NCBI GenBank assembly: GCA_018827375.1 | Contig: JAHJYW010000002.1 | Span: forward strand, 62,001 to 126,000 | Origin: Alphaproteobacteria bacterium | GTDB taxonomy: Bacteria; Pseudomonadota; Alphaproteobacteria; Caulobacterales; Hyphomonadaceae | Direction of reading: 5' to 3' | Length of the DNA stretch: 64,000 nt | Shown: positions 54,829 through 64,000 of the stretch, piece after piece | Position numbering within the stretch: position 1 is the stretch's first letter | Layout of the letters: each line of letters opens with the position of its first letter | Made by a program: the position numbers and the translations under genes | The notes under the pieces: generated by a model | Databases searched by the model: none | What the model was told of the DNA's origin: nothing | Seen by the model: only the letters and a program-made list of their open reading frames with translations

Positions 54829-57800
54829 GTGAGCGAACGCCCTATGTCCCGAACATCCTCCAAGGTTGACCCGCTTCAGCAAGTGCTGGCGCAGGTAAAA
54901 CTGGAATCAAGCAACGAAGACCTGACCGGCCTGACAGAAGCCGACCTTATGGCGCTCGCCGAAGGCCTCTGGACCTGGGCGAGCAATGTCACGCCTGACA
55001 CCCAGGATGCACGCGTGCTGCGTGACCCGACCGGGGCCAAAGGATCCCTGTCGCGCTCCATCCTTGAGGCTGTCGGGCCAGACATGCCGTTCCTGGTGGA
55101 TTCGCTGCTCGCCGAGTGCGCAGCAGCCGGGCATGAGGTCAAAGCCCTGTTTCACCCAATTGTGAACATGCCGGACGGGCGCGTGCTCTCCGTCATTCAG
55201 GTTCACTTGCCACCGATGACGCCTGCTGAAGCGTCGCGCCTGACAAAGAGCGTGCGCACCACGCTGACCGATACGCGCCAGGTGGTTACCGATTTTGAGC
55301 CGATGAAGGCGCGCATGCGCGCAGAGATCAAGGTCATCGCCGCGCTGAAGAATCATGAGGCTGACGACCGGGACGAGTCCATTGCCTTCCTCGAATGGCT
55401 GCTGGAGGACCATTTCGTTTTTGTCGGCTGCCGCGAATATCGCTTCGAGACGGACGCCAATGGCAAGGTCCTGCCCGAAGAGCCGATCATGGTGGAAGGC
55501 TCCAATCTCGGCGTCCTGCGCGATGAGCAGGTCAACGTGCTGTCGCCTGACAGCGAGCCGCTTATTCTGACGCCGGAGATCGGCGAGCTTCTGGCCGAGC
55601 CGTTTCCCATGTTCGTTGCCAAGTCGACCCTTGTCAGCCGGGTCCATCGCCGCGTGAAGTGCGACTATATCGGCGTAAAAAAATACGACGCCGAGGGCAG
55701 GGTGAACGGGGAAGTGCGTTTCCTCGGTCTGTTCACGGCAGAGGCCTATGACGAGACGGCGCGCTCCATTCCGTTCGTGCGGCGGCGCGTGAAGAAAGTG
55801 ATCGCAGCTTCCGGCGCATCGCCGGGTGGCCATACCGAGAAGACAATCGCCAACCTGCTGGAAACCTGGCCGCGCGACGAGCTGTTCCAGACACATTCGC
55901 GCACGCTGACACCGATGATTGTCGGCGCGATGCACCTCGTTGGCCGTCCGCGCACCCGCCTGTTCTTGCGCCCTGACCAGTTCGACCGGTTTGTAACGGC
56001 CATCGTGTACGTGCCGCGCGAAGCCTATGATACCAATCTGCGTATGCGTATCGCGGATGTGCTGACGCGGGCCTATGCGGGCACGCTCGAGAAATTCCAG
56101 CCCTATTTTGATACCGGTCCGCTGGCGCGTGTGCATTTCGAGATATCACTTGAACGCAATCACCCGGAGCCGGATGCCGCGAAGCTGGAAACAGAGATCG
56201 CAGCCCTGGCCCGTACATGGGACCAGGGGTTCCGCGAAGCCATTATGGCAAGCCCGCTGGCGGATGCGGATCGTGATGGTGGCCGCGCCTTTATCGGTGC
56301 GTTCAATGCGGCCTATCGTGAAGCCTTTCCGCCGGCAGAAGCCCTGCGTGATGTGATGACGATGGCAGGGCTGCATGCGACCACGCCCGTGCTTGCCCGC
56401 GCCTTCCGGCTGGATGGCGACGGCGATGATGTCGTGCGTGTAAAGATCTACGCGCGCAAAGGCGCCATTCCCCTGTCGCGCTGTGTGCCTGTGTTCGAGA
56501 ACATGGGCCTGTTCGTGAACTTTGAGACCGGCTATCCGGTGCGCCCCTCCGAAAAGCCGGCTGCAGATGCGCCGGATATCTACTGGGTCCACTCGCTGTC
56601 TATGCAGTCCGTCAACGGCGCTATGGTTGATCTTGAGCAATTGGCGCGGCTGTTCGAGAACGCCTTTGTCGCCGTGTGGAGCGGCCTTGCAGAGAATGAC
56701 GGGTTCAACCGGCTCGTTCTGTCAGCCGGGGCGAGTTGGCGCGAAGCGGCGTTGATGCGGGCCCTGTCAGCCTACCGGCGTCAATCGGGTCTCGACCAGC
56801 CACAGGACGTGCAGGAGACAGCGCTTTCTTCGCACCCGAAGATCGTAGGTCTTTTGCTTGACCTTTTTGCGGCACGGTTTGATCCGGCCGCATATGAGGG
56901 CCTTGATGCGCGCCGGGCTGCGACATCCGGGATCCGCTCGGAAATCGAGGCGGCGCTCGCTGACGTGGCCACCCTGACAGACGACCAGATTCTCCGGCGC
57001 CTGACAGACCTCGTGTTTGCGCTACAGCGTACCAATTTCTACCAGATGGATGCCGATGGGCAGCCGCTCTCCTTCATCAGTTTCAAGGTTGCGAGCCGCG
57101 AGCTGGAAGACCTGCCGGACCCCAAGCCCTATCGCGAGATTTTCATGTCGAGCCCGCAGGTCGATGGCGTGCACCTGCGCTTCGGTCCCGTCGCGCGCGG
57201 CGGCCTGCGCTGGTCCGACCGACCGTCTGACTATCGCACCGAAGTGCTGGGTCTTGTAAAGGCGCAGCAGGTGAAGAACGCGGTCATCGTGCCGGTTGGC
57301 TCGAAGGGCGGCTTCTTCCCGAAACAATTGGCCGACCGCTCGGATCGGAATGCCTGGTTCGAGAGCGGACGTGATGCCTACAAGCAATTCATCACGGCGC
57401 TGCTGGAACTGACCGACAATCTCGATGGCGCAAACGTGCTTCATCCGCAGAATACGGTCATCTGGGACGGCGAAGATCCGTATCTGGTTGTTGCGGCTGA
57501 CAAGGGCACAGCGACCTTCTCCGACACGGCCAACGCGATCAGCGAAGCGCACGGCTTCTGGCTTGGCGATGCGTTCGCGTCTGGCGGATCGGTCGGCTAC
57601 GACCACAAGAAGATGGGCATTACCGCGCGCGGCGCCTGGGAAGCGGTCAAGCGCCACTTCCGCGAAATGGGCAAGGACATCCAGACCGAGCCTTTCACCG
57701 TGATCGGTGTGGGGGACATGAGCGGCGACGTCTTCGGCAACGGCATGCTCCTGTCACCGGAAATCCGGTTGATGGCGGCGTTCAACCATTTGCACATCTT

Positions 57801-59568
57801 CGTCGACCCAAATCCGGGCGACTCCGGCAAGAACCTCGCTGAGCGTCAGCGCCTGTTCGACATGCAGGGCTCCAGCTGGGCCGATTATAAATCTGACCTG
57901 ATCTCCAAAGGTGGCGGCATATTTGCGCGGACCGCAAAGTCGATTTCTCTCGGCGACGAGATGAAGGCCATGACCGGCCTCAACAAGGATGCCGTCACAC
58001 CGGACGAACTTATCCATGCCCTGCTGAAAACCGAGACTGACCTGCTCTGGTTCGGCGGTATCGGCACCTATGTGAAGGCGAGCACCGAAACCCATGCCGA
58101 AGCGGGTGACCGCTCAAGTGATGCCTTCCGTGTGAACGGACGTGATCTCAAGGCGAAGGTTATCGGGGAGGGGGCGAACCTTGGCCTTACCCAGGCCGGC
58201 CGTATCGAGTTTGCCCAGAATGGCGGCCGTATCAACACGGACGCCATCGACAACTCTGCCGGCGTCGACAGTTCCGACCATGAGGTCAACATCAAGATCC
58301 TCGCGGCCGAAGCGATCCGTATCAAGTCACTCAAGGCGAAGGACCGCAACGGCCTGCTCGCCGAGATGACCGATGATGTGGCGGCCCACGTGCTGCGCCA
58401 CAATTACGATCAGACAGCCGCCCTGTCGCTGGCCGAGGCGAGCGCTGCTGGCGATCATGAAGCCCTTGAGCGCCTGATGGTCTATCTTGAGGAACGCGGC
58501 GTCCTGAACCGGCCACTGGAAGGCCTGCCAAGTTCGGCGCAGATGCGCGTGCGTCAGGAGCAGGGGCAATTCCTGACCCGGCCTGAACTGGCCGTGTTGC
58601 TCGCCTGGTCCAAGATCGTGCTGATCGACGACGTGGTTGCTTCCGACATCCCGGACGATCCGTTCTTCGAGAGCGTGCTGGCATCCTATTTTACGCATCC
58701 GATCGACACCTATGACGAGGCGATCAGCAACCACCGCCTGAAGCGGGAGATCATTGCGACCGTGATCGCCAACCGCTCGCTCGACATGGCTGGCCCTGTG
58801 CCGCTTCTGCGTTTGCGCGAAATGTCGGGCGGCGACAGCGTAGCGACCGTGCGCGGGCTGGAGGCGGCACGTGCCGTGCTCGACTTTGATGCCTTCCGCC
58901 GCGAAGTCGACAGTCTCGATAATGAAGTGCCGGCCGATCTTCAGATCGACCTGCGCATGCAAGCCATGCAGGCGATGAATGAGGCGGCGACATGGTTTGT
59001 CCGCATGCGCCCGGGCATATCCGTTGGAGATGCGGTTGCCGAGTCTCACGTCCCGCTCAATGAACTGAAAGCTGCGCTGGCTTCGGTGCATTCACCGTAT
59101 CCGGCATCGCGCATCGAGCGGACGACGCGCGCCTATATCAAGCGCAGTGCACCCGAAGCCCTTGCGCGCTGGGCCGCAGCCATGAGCAATTTTGCCCAGG
59201 GCCTCGTCGTCACCGATCTTGCAAAAACATCCTCCATTGGGGTGGAAGAGGCGGCCTCCGCTTTTTATGCCATCGGCGACTCGCTGCGGCTTGACCGTCT
59301 GCGCGATAGCGCACTGGAAGGGCTGGAGAAGGCCGGATACTGGGACCGCGTGGCGGGCAGGCGTCTCGTCAGTGAGCTGGTGCGCCTGCAGGCCTCTGCA
59401 GCAAGTGATGCGATTGCCGCCGGTGGCACGGATGCCTGGCTGGCTGACAAGCTCGAAGCGCGCCGTCAACTGATTGCCACGCTCGGCACCCTGTCAAAGG
59501 GCAAGGATTGGTCATTCGCGAAATTCACGCTGTCGACAGACGCCGTGCGGCAATTCATGGGCCGGTAA
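54829..59568 (+). CDS. gdhB: NAD-specific glutamate dehydrogenase, 180-kDa type
   Basis: Large-type NAD-dependent glutamate dehydrogenase of 1579 residues, normal for the L_180 class, which catabolises glutamate to 2-oxoglutarate. The N-terminal ~700 residues are regulatory ACT-like modules. The catalytic core shows RGGLRWSDRPSDYRTEVLGL near 785, then VKNAVIVPVGSKGGFFPK and VVAADKGTATFSDTANAI, typical of the class. The end carries a long helical domain. I keep the GTG at 54829; ATG 54844 is equally possible, and neither has a strong ribosome binding site. The gene stands alone. Confidence 0.95.
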   Translation: MSERPMSRTSSKVDPLQQVLAQVKLESSNEDLTGLTEADLMALAEGLWTWASNVTPDTQDARVLRDPTGAKGSLSRSILEAVGPDMPFLVDSLLAECAAAGHEVKALFHPIVNMPDGRVLSVIQVHLPPMTPAEASRLTKSVRTTLTDTRQVVTDFEPMKARMRAEIKVIAALKNHEADDRDESIAFLEWLLEDHFVFVGCREYRFETDANGKVLPEEPIMVEGSNLGVLRDEQVNVLSPDSEPLILTPEIGELLAEPFPMFVAKSTLVSRVHRRVKCDYIGVKKYDAEGRVNGEVRFLGLFTAEAYDETARSIPFVRRRVKKVIAASGASPGGHTEKTIANLLETWPRDELFQTHSRTLTPMIVGAMHLVGRPRTRLFLRPDQFDRFVTAIVYVPREAYDTNLRMRIADVLTRAYAGTLEKFQPYFDTGPLARVHFEISLERNHPEPDAAKLETEIAALARTWDQGFREAIMASPLADADRDGGRAFIGAFNAAYREAFPPAEALRDVMTMAGLHATTPVLARAFRLDGDGDDVVRVKIYARKGAIPLSRCVPVFENMGLFVNFETGYPVRPSEKPAADAPDIYWVHSLSMQSVNGAMVDLEQLARLFENAFVAVWSGLAENDGFNRLVLSAGASWREAALMRALSAYRRQSGLDQPQDVQETALSSHPKIVGLLLDLFAARFDPAAYEGLDARRAATSGIRSEIEAALADVATLTDDQILRRLTDLVFALQRTNFYQMDADGQPLSFISFKVASRELEDLPDPKPYREIFMSSPQVDGVHLRFGPVARGGLRWSDRPSDYRTEVLGLVKAQQVKNAVIVPVGSKGGFFPKQLADRSDRNAWFESGRDAYKQFITALLELTDNLDGANVLHPQNTVIWDGEDPYLVVAADKGTATFSDTANAISEAHGFWLGDAFASGGSVGYDHKKMGITARGAWEAVKRHFREMGKDIQTEPFTVIGVGDMSGDVFGNGMLLSPEIRLMAAFNHLHIFVDPNPGDSGKNLAERQRLFDMQGSSWADYKSDLISKGGGIFARTAKSISLGDEMKAMTGLNKDAVTPDELIHALLKTETDLLWFGGIGTYVKASTETHAEAGDRSSDAFRVNGRDLKAKVIGEGANLGLTQAGRIEFAQNGGRINTDAIDNSAGVDSSDHEVNIKILAAEAIRIKSLKAKDRNGLLAEMTDDVAAHVLRHNYDQTAALSLAEASAAGDHEALERLMVYLEERGVLNRPLEGLPSSAQMRVRQEQGQFLTRPELAVLLAWSKIVLIDDVVASDIPDDPFFESVLASYFTHPIDTYDEAISNHRLKREIIATVIANRSLDMAGPVPLLRLREMSGGDSVATVRGLEAARAVLDFDAFRREVDSLDNEVPADLQIDLRMQAMQAMNEAATWFVRMRPGISVGDAVAESHVPLNELKAALASVHSPYPASRIERTTRAYIKRSAPEALARWAAAMSNFAQGLVVTDLAKTSSIGVEEAASAFYAIGDSLRLDRLRDSALEGLEKAGYWDRVAGRRLVSELVRLQASAASDAIAAGGTDAWLADKLEARRQLIATLGTLSKGKDWSFAKFTLSTDAVRQFMGR

Positions 59569-59666
59569 GGGCTGGCAAGTTATACACAAGGCTGAAGTGC
59601 GCGGGACGGCGGCCGATAAGGCTTTGCTTGACGGGCGCAGGCAGCCTGTTGTGAGTGTAAGCGACC

Positions 59667-60341
59667 ATGAAACGGCTCTATCAATGGCCCCTTGATCCAG
59701 CCGGACGGCTGGTGCGCCTCGTTCTTGCCGAGAAGGGTGAAGCCTTCGAATTGTTTGACTCCACACCTTGGGCGCCGCACCCGGATGTCGCCGCGCTGGC
59801 TTATGGCGCCGTCGCGCCGGCCCTCGTCGAGACCTTGCCGAGCGGGCGCCTCTTTGCTTGCGGCACGCGGGCCATCTGCGAACAGATGGAAGAGATCAAG
59901 CCAACGCCCGCCCTCCTGCCAACAGACCAGAATGAGCGCGCAGAGGCCCGCCGCCTCTGGGCATGGGTTGAGGCCGGCTGCGAGGAAGTGACCGACAAGC
60001 TGCTGACCGAGCGCGTGATGCAATGGGTGCGGCGCGACCGGCAGCCAGATTCGGAGAAGCTGCGCCGCGGCGCGCACGCGCTGCGCGGACGTTTGACCTT
60101 CCTCAATGGCATGGTGGAGATGAACGGCTATCTGGCGGGGCGCACGCTGTCTCTGGCTGATCTCTGCGCCGCAGCGCACTTGTCATCCTATGACTATTTT
60201 GGCGATGTGGAATGGAACGCGGTGCCGGACCTGAAGACCTGGTATGCGCGTATCAAGTCCCGGCCCAGCTTCCGCCCGTTGCTGACTGACCGGATCGAGG
60301 GTACGCGACCTGTATCCCATTATGCCGACCTCGACTTCTGA
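59667..60341 (+). CDS. fzlA: GST-fold protein, probable division factor FzlA
   Basis: A 224-residue glutathione-S-transferase-like protein. The N-terminal thioredoxin-like half begins [24 protein letters not shown] with no clear catalytic Ser, Tyr or Cys at the usual place. The C-terminal helical domain has [19 protein letters not shown]. The tail [12 protein letters not shown] matches the conserved C-terminal tail I recall for FzlA, which binds FtsZ in Caulobacter and is essential for division there. Its overlap with queG, a common neighbour of fzlA in alphaproteobacteria, supports this. An ordinary GST remains the alternative. Confidence 0.7.
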   Translation: MKRLYQWPLDPAGRLVRLVLAEKGEAFELFDSTPWAPHPDVAALAYGAVAPALVETLPSGRLFACGTRAICEQMEEIKPTPALLPTDQNERAEARRLWAWVEAGCEEVTDKLLTERVMQWVRRDRQPDSEKLRRGAHALRGRLTFLNGMVEMNGYLAGRTLSLADLCAAAHLSSYDYFGDVEWNAVPDLKTWYARIKSRPSFRPLLTDRIEGTRPVSHYADLDF

Positions 60342-61461
60342 TCCCCTGGCCAGTTCGCCCGAAGCTTTCCTGAAAGACACGGCGCGATCGATCGGTTTCG
60401 ACAGCGTCCGCATCACGCGGGCCGATGAGCCATGGACCGCAGGCGAACGGCTCGAGGCTTTCGTGGCAGACGGTCGCCATGGCCAGATGGAATGGATGGA
60501 AACCACCCTTGAACGCCGCAAGGCCCCGACCGCAATGTGGGCCGGCGCAAAATCGGCTGTTGTTGTCGCGTTGAACTATGGGCCGGGCATCGATCCGATG
60601 GAGCTGCTGGATGAACGCAGCGTCGGCAACATCTCTGTCTATGCGCGGGGCAGGGACTATCACGACCTCGTCAAGTCGCGCCTGAAACAGCTCGCCCGCG
60701 CCTTCGTGGCCAAGACAGGCGCCGAGGTAAAAGTCTTCGTCGACACCGCGCCGCTGATGGAAAAGCCGCTCGCCGCCAAGGCGGGCATGGGATGGCAGGG
60801 CAAGCACACAAATCTGGTAAGCCGCGAACTTGGTTCGTGGTTCTTCCTCGGCGTGATGCTGACAGAGGCAGAGTTGCAGCCGGACGCAACAGAGACTGAC
60901 CATTGCGGCTCATGCCGCGCCTGTCTCGACGTCTGCCCGACACAGGCCTTCCCGGCGCCCTACCAGCTCGACGCACGCCGCTGCATTTCCTACCTCACCA
61001 TTGAGCATGCTGGACCCATCCCGCGCGAGTTCCGTGCTGCCATGGGTAATCGCATTTATGGCTGCGACGACTGTCTCGCCGTCTGTCCCTGGAACAAGTT
61101 TGCCGAGGCCGCTTCCGAAGCCGCGCTCCATGCTCGCGCAGAATTGAAGACGCCGGGTCTCGACGAGTTGGCAGCGCTCGACGATGCCACATTCCGTGAG
61201 GTCTTTTCCGGCTCGCCGATCAAGCGCAGCGGGCGGACCCGCTTCGTGCGCAACGTTTGCGTGGCTATCGGCAATTCCGCAGACGCGCGCCTCGTGCCAT
61301 CCTTGCTTGGCTTGCTGGACGATGAGGCCCCTGACATTCGCGGTGCAGCCATCTGGGCGCTCGCGCGTCTTGATCCTGACAGATTTGCGGCCGAGAAGGC
61401 CGCGCGGATGGCCGAAGAGACCGATCCGGGCGTCGTGGCGGAATGGGAAGGGGCAGCATGA
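60322..61461 (+). CDS. queG: Epoxyqueuosine reductase
   Basis: B12-dependent iron-sulfur enzyme that makes the last step of queuosine in tRNA. 379 residues. The signature [20 protein letters not shown] is near 138-157. Two [4Fe-4S] sites follow: [16 protein letters not shown] near 195 and [13 protein letters not shown] near 249. A C-terminal HEAT-like repeat part ([20 protein letters not shown]) matches long-form QueG. It starts 20 bases inside the previous gene and its stop overlaps mtgA (ATGA), so the three are translated together. Needs cobalamin, linking it to the B12 locus. Confidence 0.95.
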   Translation: MPTSTSDPLASSPEAFLKDTARSIGFDSVRITRADEPWTAGERLEAFVADGRHGQMEWMETTLERRKAPTAMWAGAKSAVVVALNYGPGIDPMELLDERSVGNISVYARGRDYHDLVKSRLKQLARAFVAKTGAEVKVFVDTAPLMEKPLAAKAGMGWQGKHTNLVSRELGSWFFLGVMLTEAELQPDATETDHCGSCRACLDVCPTQAFPAPYQLDARRCISYLTIEHAGPIPREFRAAMGNRIYGCDDCLAVCPWNKFAEAASEAALHARAELKTPGLDELAALDDATFREVFSGSPIKRSGRTRFVRNVCVAIGNSADARLVPSLLGLLDDEAPDIRGAAIWALARLDPDRFAAEKAARMAEETDPGVVAEWEGAA

Positions 61462-62537
61462 CCTACGCAAACGGACAGGGAACGGACTCAAAAGGGCCGG
61501 TCCGCAAATGGCTTGGCCGCCTCGTAAAGCTCCTTGCTGGCCTGTTCGTGGCCTTCCATTTGTATGCACTGCTGCTGAAGTTCGTGCCGGTTCCCGGGAC
61601 TATCCTCATGGCCCAGCGTGCCATTGGCGGTGAGAACCTGCGCCGTGATATCACCCCGCTGGAAGACATCTCGCCCTATCTCGTCAGCGCAGTCATTGCT
61701 GCAGAAGACACGCGCTTCTGCGAACACCACGGCGTCGATCCGGAGGCGATCGAGAAGGCCATCGACGAATATCAGCGCGGGCGCAAAGCACGCGGCGCGT
61801 CCACGATCACGCAGCAGACAGCCAAGAACGTCTTCTTCTGGAATGGCGGCGGCGCCCCCCGCAAGGCCGGTGACATGTGGATGGCGACCTTTATCGACTA
61901 CACATGGGGCAAGCGTCGCGTCATGGAGACCTATCTCAACGTGGCCGAGTGGGGCGACGGCATCTTCGGCGCCGAGGCTGCTGCGCAGGCCCGTTTCGGC
62001 AAACCGGCGTCCAAACTGACAGAGCGTGAGGCAGCGCTTCTGGCGGCTGTGTTGCCAAGCCCCAACAAGTGGCGGGTCAATCCGCCGGGGCCCTATGTCT
62101 CCAAGCGCGCAGGCACGCTGCAGGCGCGGATGCGGGTTGTGCGCAATCAGGGACTTGATGCGTGTGTATTTGGCGAGAAGCGCCCGGCGCCGCTGCCGCC
62201 TGCAAAGGGCCAGCCTACACCGCCGCCCTCTGAAGTGATGCCCGACCTGCCGCAGGAACCCCAGCCATTGCCGGAAGAGGTCGGCCCGGAAACACCCGTG
62301 ACGAGTGATGATCCGCTGAACGATGTGCTGGATGCAGCAGACCAGTCCTTCTCGCAGCCTGCGCCGGATGTAACCGAAGAGCCTGAGCCTTTCAGCGAGC
62401 CTGACTTGGCGCCTGCCCCGCAGGAAGAAACGCTCACAGAGCCTGTCACGCCGCAAGAGAGTGGCCCGACGGATCTGCGTCCGCGCAATGATCTGGGATT
62501 GGACCCTGAGCCTCAGCCGGACAGCCCGCCGCAATAG
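61458..62537 (+). CDS. mtgA: Monofunctional peptidoglycan transglycosylase with acidic Pro-rich tail
   Basis: GT51-family glycosyltransferase that polymerises lipid II into glycan strands. 359 residues against about 230 for ordinary MtgA. A membrane helix lies at 20-41. The catalytic core shows [20 protein letters not shown] with Glu83, then [18 protein letters not shown] and [20 protein letters not shown]. From about 241 on, 119 residues are rich in Pro, Glu, Asp and Gln with no recognisable domain, an unusual periplasmic extension. ATG 61458 overlaps the queG stop. Grouping with an FzlA-like gene suggests a division or wall role. Confidence 0.9.
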   Translation: MTYANGQGTDSKGPVRKWLGRLVKLLAGLFVAFHLYALLLKFVPVPGTILMAQRAIGGENLRRDITPLEDISPYLVSAVIAAEDTRFCEHHGVDPEAIEKAIDEYQRGRKARGASTITQQTAKNVFFWNGGGAPRKAGDMWMATFIDYTWGKRRVMETYLNVAEWGDGIFGAEAAAQARFGKPASKLTEREAALLAAVLPSPNKWRVNPPGPYVSKRAGTLQARMRVVRNQGLDACVFGEKRPAPLPPAKGQPTPPPSEVMPDLPQEPQPLPEEVGPETPVTSDDPLNDVLDAADQSFSQPAPDVTEEPEPFSEPDLAPAPQEETLTEPVTPQESGPTDLRPRNDLGLDPEPQPDSPPQ

Positions 62538-62558
62538 GGCAGGCTGTCCTGAAGCGGC

Positions 62559-63476
62559 CTAGACCGGGTCGTACGGGAAGACGCTGGCCGACGCGCCAAG
62601 GCCGAAGAAGCTGCCTTCCATGGCGGGGAAGGCCTGCTCGATGATGCTGTCCGGCGTCCAGCCTTCCATCCGGGCAACGGATTTGATCGGGCGGGGCTGG
62701 TCGCAGAGGATGACCTCATTGCCGCGCACGATGAAGATCTGGCCGCTGACTGTCTTTGCCTTGTCGGCACACAGGGCAATGGCCAGCTGGGCCACCTGGT
62801 CTGCGCGCATGGAGTTCTTGATGCGCTCGACACGCTGGGCGCCGGCCTCATCCTTCACGGGGATAGAGGCAATCATGCGGGTCCATGCGAAGGGCGCGAT
62901 GACATTGGAGCGGATGTTCTTGCGCTCGCCTTCCATGGCGATGATGCGCGAGAGGCCGACAATGCCCATCTTGGCAGCGGCATAGTTCGCCTGGCCGATA
63001 TTGCCGATAATGCCGGACGTGGACGTAAACAGCACGAACGAGCCGGTTTCCTTCTCACGGAAGAGCTCAACGGCGGCACGTGTGACGTTGAAACTGCCGC
63101 GCAGGTGAACGTCGATCACGCTGTCCCAGTCGGATTCGCTCATCTTGTGGAACATGCCGTCGCGCAGGATGCCGGCCGGGTTGATGATCGAGTCGAGCGT
63201 GCCGTAAGTGTCTTTTGCCTGCTCGACCATGCCTTGCACGGCTTTCATGTCGGTGACGCTTTCCGAGTTCGAAACGGCTTCGCCGCCAGCCGCGCGGATT
63301 TCAGCCGCAACCTTCTCTGCCGGGCCGGCATCGCCCTCGTCGCCGCCTGTCAGGCTGCCGCCGAGATCGTTGACCACGACCTTGGCGCCTTCGCGGGCTG
63401 CCAGAAGGGCTGTTTCACGCCCGATACCGTTGCCGCCGCCGGTGACCAGCACCACTTTTCCGTCAAGAACGCCCAT
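62559..63476 (-). CDS. SDR-family dehydrogenase, MFE-2/hydroxysteroid type
   Basis: A 305-residue short-chain dehydrogenase resembling the dehydrogenase domain of peroxisomal multifunctional enzyme type 2. The cofactor motif VTGGGNGIGRETAL is near 10-23. VVVNDLGGSLTGGDEGDAGP shows the long loop typical of that group. Its NAG motif reads NPAGIL, with Pro replacing the usual Asn or Cys at the second position. The active site is STSGIIGNIGQANYAAAKMG. It probably oxidises 3-hydroxyacyl-CoA or similar. GGAGG precedes the ATG. Confidence 0.88.
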   Translation of the reverse strand: MGVLDGKVVLVTGGGNGIGRETALLAAREGAKVVVNDLGGSLTGGDEGDAGPAEKVAAEIRAAGGEAVSNSESVTDMKAVQGMVEQAKDTYGTLDSIINPAGILRDGMFHKMSESDWDSVIDVHLRGSFNVTRAAVELFREKETGSFVLFTSTSGIIGNIGQANYAAAKMGIVGLSRIIAMEGERKNIRSNVIAPFAWTRMIASIPVKDEAGAQRVERIKNSMRADQVAQLAIALCADKAKTVSGQIFIVRGNEVILCDQPRPIKSVARMEGWTPDSIIEQAFPAMEGSFFGLGASASVFPYDPV

Positions 63477-63581
63477 TTTCGTTAATCCTCCGAATTTTCC
63501 ATGTGATTGACGGGCACCCTAGATACCGCCAAGCAATGTTCAAGGTTTGAAACGCGAATTGAGGAAGGCTAAGGCTGGGGC

Positions 63582-64000
63582 ATGACAAAGACATTTAAAG
63601 CCGTGATCTGGGATTTCGGGGGCGTGTTTACCTCCTCGCCCTTCGATGCCTTCACCCGCTACGAGGAAGAAAAAGGCCTGCCAAAGGACTTTATCCGTTC
63701 GGTCAATGCCGTGAACCCGCTGGAAAACGCGTGGGCCTTGCTCGAACGCAGCGAAGTGGACGCGGCCGGTTTCGACGGGATGTTCCGGTCAGAATCGGCG
63801 GCTCTCGGCCATGAAGTACCGGGCCGCGACGTCTTGTCCCTCCTTTCAGGCAGCCTGCGACCGCGCGTCGTGCAGGCGCTCAACATCTGTAAGGCCAAGG
63901 GCAAGGTCGGCTGCATCACGAACAATGCGCCCATCGGGAAGGGGGCTTCGATGACGAATGATCCCCAGAAGGCCGCGGACCTCGAGAAAGTCTTCGCGCT
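63582..64000 (+). CDS. HAD-superfamily hydrolase, partial at window end
   Basis: Start of a haloacid-dehalogenase-like hydrolase; 139 codons are visible and the frame is still open at the edge. The nucleophile motif is AVIWDFGGVFTSSPFDAF (Asp about 11), the DFGGV variant seen in epoxide-hydrolase N-domain-like and similar members, where the second Asp of DxD is absent. The serine/threonine motif region GCITNN is near 105. Substrate unknown. ATG 63582 follows AAGGCTGGGG. Confidence 0.85.
   Translation, partial: MTKTFKAVIWDFGGVFTSSPFDAFTRYEEEKGLPKDFIRSVNAVNPLENAWALLERSEVDAAGFDGMFRSESAALGHEVPGRDVLSLLSGSLRPRVVQALNICKAKGKVGCITNNAPIGKGASMTNDPQKAADLEKVFA

Overview
The window looks like chromosome from a marine-type alphaproteobacterium, most plausibly Hyphomonadaceae or close kin. 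That placement is inferred from gene content, not from a database match. Support comes from an ethylmalonyl-CoA pathway pair (ccr and ecm/meaA), a 180-kDa NAD-glutamate dehydrogenase, an alphaproteobacterial-type SerC, a GST-fold protein resembling the division factor FzlA next to queG, and many lipoproteins with Ala-Ala-Cys lipoboxes. Most of the window is GC-rich and dense, with short gaps and interlocked stop codons.

Layout. 1-4.4 kb is lower in GC and sparse. It holds an FG-GAP/cadherin-like lipoprotein, a stretch resembling a tRNA 3' end, a decayed gene fragment, and a small XRE regulator divergent from a coiled-coil hypothetical gene; it looks like accessory DNA. 4.5-16.2 kb is a cobalamin locus. 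A B12 riboswitch leads btuB-btuF-btuC-btuD-cobQ-cbiB-cobC (PLP), and a second minus-strand run is cobT-cobS-cobC (phosphatase)-cobO; cobU converges on the first operon. 16.4-32.8 kb is mostly housekeeping and lipid metabolism: acyl-CoA ligase, ExoD, fatty-acid desaturase, SDR, TauD-family oxygenase, serC-serA behind a structured leader, a flavodoxin-family protein, a PagL-like protein, a flavin monooxygenase, purA and small proteins. 32.9-37.4 kb has a MASE1-PAS-PAS hybrid histidine kinase and an exported PLP enzyme. 37.7-44.9 kb has a PKD-like lipoprotein, ccr, a class IV aminotransferase, SemiSWEET and ecm. 44.9-54.5 kb has a RimB-RimK-like fusion, an MFS exporter, lipoproteins (one a PQQ-type sugar dehydrogenase), an aldehyde dehydrogenase, a HerA/DUF853 ATPase and an AI-2E-family membrane protein. 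54.8-64 kb has gdh, fzlA-like-queG-mtgA, an SDR and a HAD hydrolase cut by the window end.

The genes connect through B12. The riboswitch operon imports and finishes corrinoids, and two B12-dependent enzymes lie in the same window: ethylmalonyl-CoA mutase and epoxyqueuosine reductase. I found no clear new defence or mobile system. The least ordinary items are a primase-like zinc-ribbon protein with four membrane segments, a protease-like/ATP-grasp fusion, an exported PLP enzyme with both Tat and lipobox signals, and the accessory stretch at the left edge.
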